From positions 1 through 64,000 of the forward strand of contig CAVTTB010000001.1 in NCBI GenBank assembly GCA_963737555.1: DNA of 64,000 bases, written 5' to 3'. The notes beneath the pieces were generated by a model. It ran no database searches, had not been told where the DNA came from, and saw nothing but the letters and a program-made list of their open reading frames with translations. A program made the translations under genes and the position numbers. This stretch comes from JAHJQQ01 sp963737555 (lineage in GTDB: Bacteria > Pseudomonadota > Gammaproteobacteria > Thiohalobacterales > Thiohalobacteraceae). Positions 61,069 to 64,000 of the stretch are shown here, in pieces. How positions within the stretch are numbered: the stretch's first letter is position 1; each line of letters opens with the position of its first letter.

Positions 61069-62553
61069 TTACGGCAGCATGTCGTAGCTGATCTGCACAC
61101 CGGGATTCAGCGCGATACCCGCATTGACGTCCAGTGCCGCACCGACGATCTTCTGCAGGTCATCCATGATGGCCCCCGGGATCGGTGCGAAGGCGATCTT
61201 GTCCGCCTCGCTGATGTCGGCGAACAGCGCGCTCAGCATGAAGTGCGGATCGAGATAGCTGACCACCAGTGTTTCGGTGCTGCCGTTGCCATCCTGATCG
61301 ATGATCTGCACGGTGACCTCGCAAGGCAGCGCGGTCACATGATGCAGACCGGTGCCCATGGCCAGCTTGGCGTACTTCGGCGAACAGGCCTCGATTACGT
61401 GATTGCTGCCGGGCAGGGTGACAGCCGATGGGCGCGCCGAACGCCAGCTCGACCCCGGGCTCAGGATGCTGTCCAGCGTGCTGCCGGCGCCATCGATGAG
61501 CGTCGGGTGCTGTCCCGCGGTCGGTGTGCCGTTGATGCTCATGGTGTTGATGATCGCCTGGGTCACCGCGGTGGAATCAGCCGCCGTGAACGCCGCGCCA
61601 CTGACCTTGGTGTAGCCCATATGCATGTACGGCGACTGGTAGGGCGAAGTCGCAACGGCGTTGACCACTTCGTCCATGCTCTTGAACTTCGGCCCGAGCT
61701 GCTTGTCGACGGTCTTGGTCTTGGCATCGAATTCGTTCATGGCGTGCAGCACCACCGCCTGGATCTCCAGCTTCACCTGCGGCGGCAGATCGGTGATCGC
61801 CTCGGCGAAGGCCGGGTCCTGCATGTCGGCGCTGAACAGCACGTCGGTGAAGAACAGCGAGAAGATGGCATTGGGATCGAGCATGTCCACATAGATGTGC
61901 TCGTTGTCATTCCAAACGGAGATCTCGCAGGGCAGCGCCGGGGTGTGGCTGTAGCCGTTGACCACCTTCTTGGTGCCGGTGATCGGCGCCACGCCGAGCG
62001 CCTGCTTGGCATAATGCTCGTTGCAGAAATCCAGCACGCTGGCCTTCTTGGTGTTGGCCTCGGTCACCACGCCGGTGGACAGGTAGGTCGCATCATTGGG
62101 GTTGATCGGTTCCGGCGAGGGAATCTCGATGACGGCCTTGCTGATTTCGGTGTCGGTGCAGGTCCGGGTGCTGCGGCAGGTCGCCGAGGTGCCGCCCAGT
62201 ACCCAGTCGGTGCCCTTGATGACGTTGTCGCCGAGCACATCCACATCTTTGTTCAGAGCGACGTAGCGGGCCAGCGCCAGCGCCGCGGCCTTGACCTTGG
62301 CGTAGGTGGCGACGTGGTCGACATTGCCCGCGGCGTCCTTCACCACCGGCAGGCGCGCCACGCGGTTGTAGGGCGTGACGGTTTCAAAGTCGTCATTGCC
62401 ATACGCGTAGGCATAGCCGTCGCCGGCAACCGCTGATTGTGTGCCCAGGGCCATTGCCAAGCCCAGGCCGAGTGCCGCTCCGCCGAATAGGGCCTGCTTG
62501 ATTCGGCCGCCCAAGCGTGTCGTTACCGCGGTGTTCTTGAATTGCTGACGCAT
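61069..62553 (-). CDS. secreted protein with two DUF302-like domains
   Basis: A 494-residue exported protein. The signal peptide is long (KQALFGGAALGLGLAMALGTQSAVA). Two tandem DUF302-like units are visible: VLDFCNEHYAKQALG ... TPALPCEISVWND...YVDMLDPNAIFSLFF (about residues 175-245) and VIEACSPKYAKLAMGTGLHHVTALPCEVTVQI...VVSYLDPHFMLSALF (about 385-450). Each has the Cys before the N-terminal helix and the LPCEV strand Cys. Function of the family is unknown; related proteins bind small ligands or metals. The start at 62553 is ATG; a further upstream codon was not favoured. Confidence 0.65.
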   Translation of the reverse strand: MRQQFKNTAVTTRLGGRIKQALFGGAALGLGLAMALGTQSAVAGDGYAYAYGNDDFETVTPYNRVARLPVVKDAAGNVDHVATYAKVKAAALALARYVALNKDVDVLGDNVIKGTDWVLGGTSATCRSTRTCTDTEISKAVIEIPSPEPINPNDATYLSTGVVTEANTKKASVLDFCNEHYAKQALGVAPITGTKKVVNGYSHTPALPCEISVWNDNEHIYVDMLDPNAIFSLFFTDVLFSADMQDPAFAEAITDLPPQVKLEIQAVVLHAMNEFDAKTKTVDKQLGPKFKSMDEVVNAVATSPYQSPYMHMGYTKVSGAAFTAADSTAVTQAIINTMSINGTPTAGQHPTLIDGAGSTLDSILSPGSSWRSARPSAVTLPGSNHVIEACSPKYAKLAMGTGLHHVTALPCEVTVQIIDQDGNGSTETLVVSYLDPHFMLSALFADISEADKIAFAPIPGAIMDDLQKIVGAALDVNAGIALNPGVQISYDMLP

Positions 62554-62763
62554 TGTTCCATCCTCCGTTGTTGTACGGCCACACCGGTTTGCGCGTGGCT
62601 ATGGCAAGCGAAGCTAGTCAGGCCTACAGCGGAACACCAGACATTTGTTCGTCAATATTCGTACGAGAACGGACGGATTAATTGTGCTTTGCGTCAACGA
62701 GATAGACGGGCGAGGCGGGACATTTCGACGGAAAGCGACGGCGGGTGGGCGCGGTGCCGGCGG

Positions 62764-64000
62764 CTAGTGGTCGGTGGATTTCATACCCGAGATCAACAGG
62801 CGGAAATCGGTCAGCGCCTGCTGCAGCTTTTTACGCTCGACGGTCGATTTCCGTCCGAGTTGCTTGAGCACGAACTCGGCGGTGTCGATGACGCGCTGGG
62901 TGCGCGGGTTCTTGGGGCAGCTCTCGATGTTCAGGTATTTGTCCAGCGTCCGGGTGGTGGGTGTGGACTTGTCGATATACACCGGCCAGATCCGGCTCTC
63001 CTCGGCGAGGTCCAGCTTGCTCTTGTCCAGATCGTGTTCCCAGCAGGCCAGCGCGCAGAGCATGACGTTGACCGCCTGTTCGCGGACCGCCGGCCGCTCG
63101 GCGTCGACCTCCGCGACCTCGGCCCGCAACAAGTCGATGCTGGAGGCGGTCGATACCAAAACCGGGGCGCCGCGGGCGATCTCCAGCAGGCTGTTGAGCG
63201 ACTGCTCGACCGCGTTCATGCGCTGCTCGTTACGCTGGACGCTGGTGACGACCGCCTCCGTGGACAGATATTCGCCCAGGCGCGGATTCGCATTCAACAC
63301 CACCGCATAACCCCGGCCGCCGTGCACGTCCAGCGTACGGATCACGGCGTCGCGCTCGAAGCGGCTGCCATCCTTGCGGATGCAGGTAAGGTGCGCCGGC
63401 GTACTGCTTGCCGATGACCCATTGGATAGTCCCGCACCCCGCATCAGACCGACGATGTCATCACCGAACACATCGCCCAGATCCAGATCGCCGATCTCAT
63501 CAGGCGCATAGCCGAACAGGGCCGCGGCACCGCGGTTGAAATACACGGCTTCCTGGTCGTTGCCGAAACACAGAATCGCGCTGTCATCCAACTCCAGCAG
63601 GCGTTCCAGATCGTTGGTCCGCAGGCGCACCTGGTTGGCCATCGCATTGAAGGTCTCGGCGAGTACGGAAAAATCCCGCAGACCTTTTTTGTCCACCGTC
63701 AGGTCGAGCTTCCCGGCTGGCCATCTGCTTCATGTCCTGGATCATTCGCTTGACCGGCACGAACAGAAAGCGGTTGAACAGCCACAAGGCAAACAGTAGC
63801 GTCCCGAAGCGTCAGCAGCAGGAAACCGCTGATGGTGACGATGCGGGTACTTTCCATCTGCCGCATTGAGTTTCTCCACATCCTCGTAGCCGACGATTCG
63901 GAATGCGGGTTCGCCGTCCGACGAGTGCAGGATGTACTCGACTGGCAGGTGACTGTCGCGTGCGTTGGGTGTGCTGGCAATAATCGGGTTGCCGCTTGGC
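62764..64000 (-). CDS. membrane HAMP/PAS sensor protein, truncated at the window edge
   Basis: The C-terminal 310 codons (63696-62764) are intact: a HAMP-like helix (LAETFNAMANQVRLRT), a PAS domain (LLELDDSAILCFGNDQEAVYFNRGAAALFGYAPDEI...RKDGSRFERDAVIRTLD) and an unrecognised C-terminal helical domain with an ACWEHDLDKSKLDLAEESRIWPVY segment. Upstream, ALWLFNRFLFVPVKRMIQDMKQMASREA (membrane segment entering HAMP) and an extracytoplasmic part (VEYILHSSDGEPAFRIVGYEDVE) lie in other frames, with changes near 63710, 63805 and 63865. The N-terminus is outside the window. No HATPase, GGDEF or methyl-accepting domain is visible, so the output is unknown. Confidence 0.6.

Noticed and set aside
61243..62436. 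397-codon plus-strand ORF opposite the DUF302-like gene
   Set aside because: Shadow frame, His/Gly/Arg-rich and without domains; the minus strand has a signal peptide and repeated Cys motifs.
1..64000. CRISPR arrays and insertion sequences
   Set aside because: No regularly spaced direct repeats of 25-40 bp with unique spacers and no transposase frames were seen. The repeats found are operator, leader, iteron-like or duplicated-gene types.

Overview
The window looks like a gammaproteobacterial chromosome, judged from gene content and codon use. It carries an aryl-polyene (xanthomonadin-like) pigment cluster, YcbB/YcbK-type envelope enzymes, a PEP-CTERM/dockerin pair and a NapA-like periplasmic oxidoreductase. 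About the first 29.2 kb is part of an integrated mobile element whose left end lies outside the window. Its right end is a 46-bp copy of the 3' part of a tRNA-Thr(CGT) gene at 29167-29212, with no complete tRNA next to it.

Mobile element. (i) 19-8152, minus strand: a tightly packed five-gene defence-like operon encoding a PD-(D/E)XK-like protein, an OLD-family ATPase/TOPRIM nuclease, a UvrD-like helicase, a second PD-(D/E)XK-like protein and a HEPN protein. The OLD+UvrD pair is Gabija-like, and the three extra genes make it unusual. (ii) 8222-9835: an AbiE toxin-antitoxin pair with an intact antitoxin and a frameshifted toxin. (iii) 10010-12310: an XRE/ImmA-IrrE gene with a partner and a poly-gamma-glutamate-hydrolase remnant, all disrupted. 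(iv) 13049-22025, minus strand: the replication/partition backbone of a PFGI-1/SPI-7-type ICE (ParB, DUF2857, STY4528, SSB, TIGR03761, DUF3577, RadC, DUF6573, tyrosine recombinase). No type IV secretion genes are present in the window. Three of these genes carry near-identical structured leaders that resemble the known radC RNA motif. (v) 22617-28881, plus strand: the least familiar system. It comprises a very large STAS/GHKL-ATPase plus phosphoribosyltransferase protein, split by a frameshift, and a translationally coupled protein joining a response-regulator receiver to a calcineurin-like phosphoesterase. It sits directly beside the attachment site, in the usual position of cargo.

Chromosome. 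29370-39219 holds a dockerin protein next to a cohesin-like PEP-CTERM protein, a decayed DUF4258/DUF2283 pair, a Fic protein with a striking operator array, an L,D-transpeptidase with a partial duplicate 1.7 kb away, a c-type cytochrome, an alpha/beta hydrolase, a MepK-like peptidase and MipA. 39449-55631 is the pigment cluster. A halogenase-like flavoenzyme, chorismatase, acyltransferase and glycosyltransferase lie on the plus strand. They converge on a long minus-strand operon running from ACP to methyltransferase, in which nearly every stop overlaps the next start. 57250-60947 holds a tetraheme cytochrome, a Tat-exported molybdopterin enzyme and a TlpA-like thioredoxin. The window ends with a secreted DUF302-like protein and a truncated HAMP/PAS sensor.

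Quality note. Many genes, above all in the pigment cluster, are interrupted by single-base frame changes while conserved sequence continues in the neighbouring frame. Uncorrected sequencing indels are the likeliest cause, but real decay cannot be excluded from this sequence alone. Coordinates for such genes span all their fragments.
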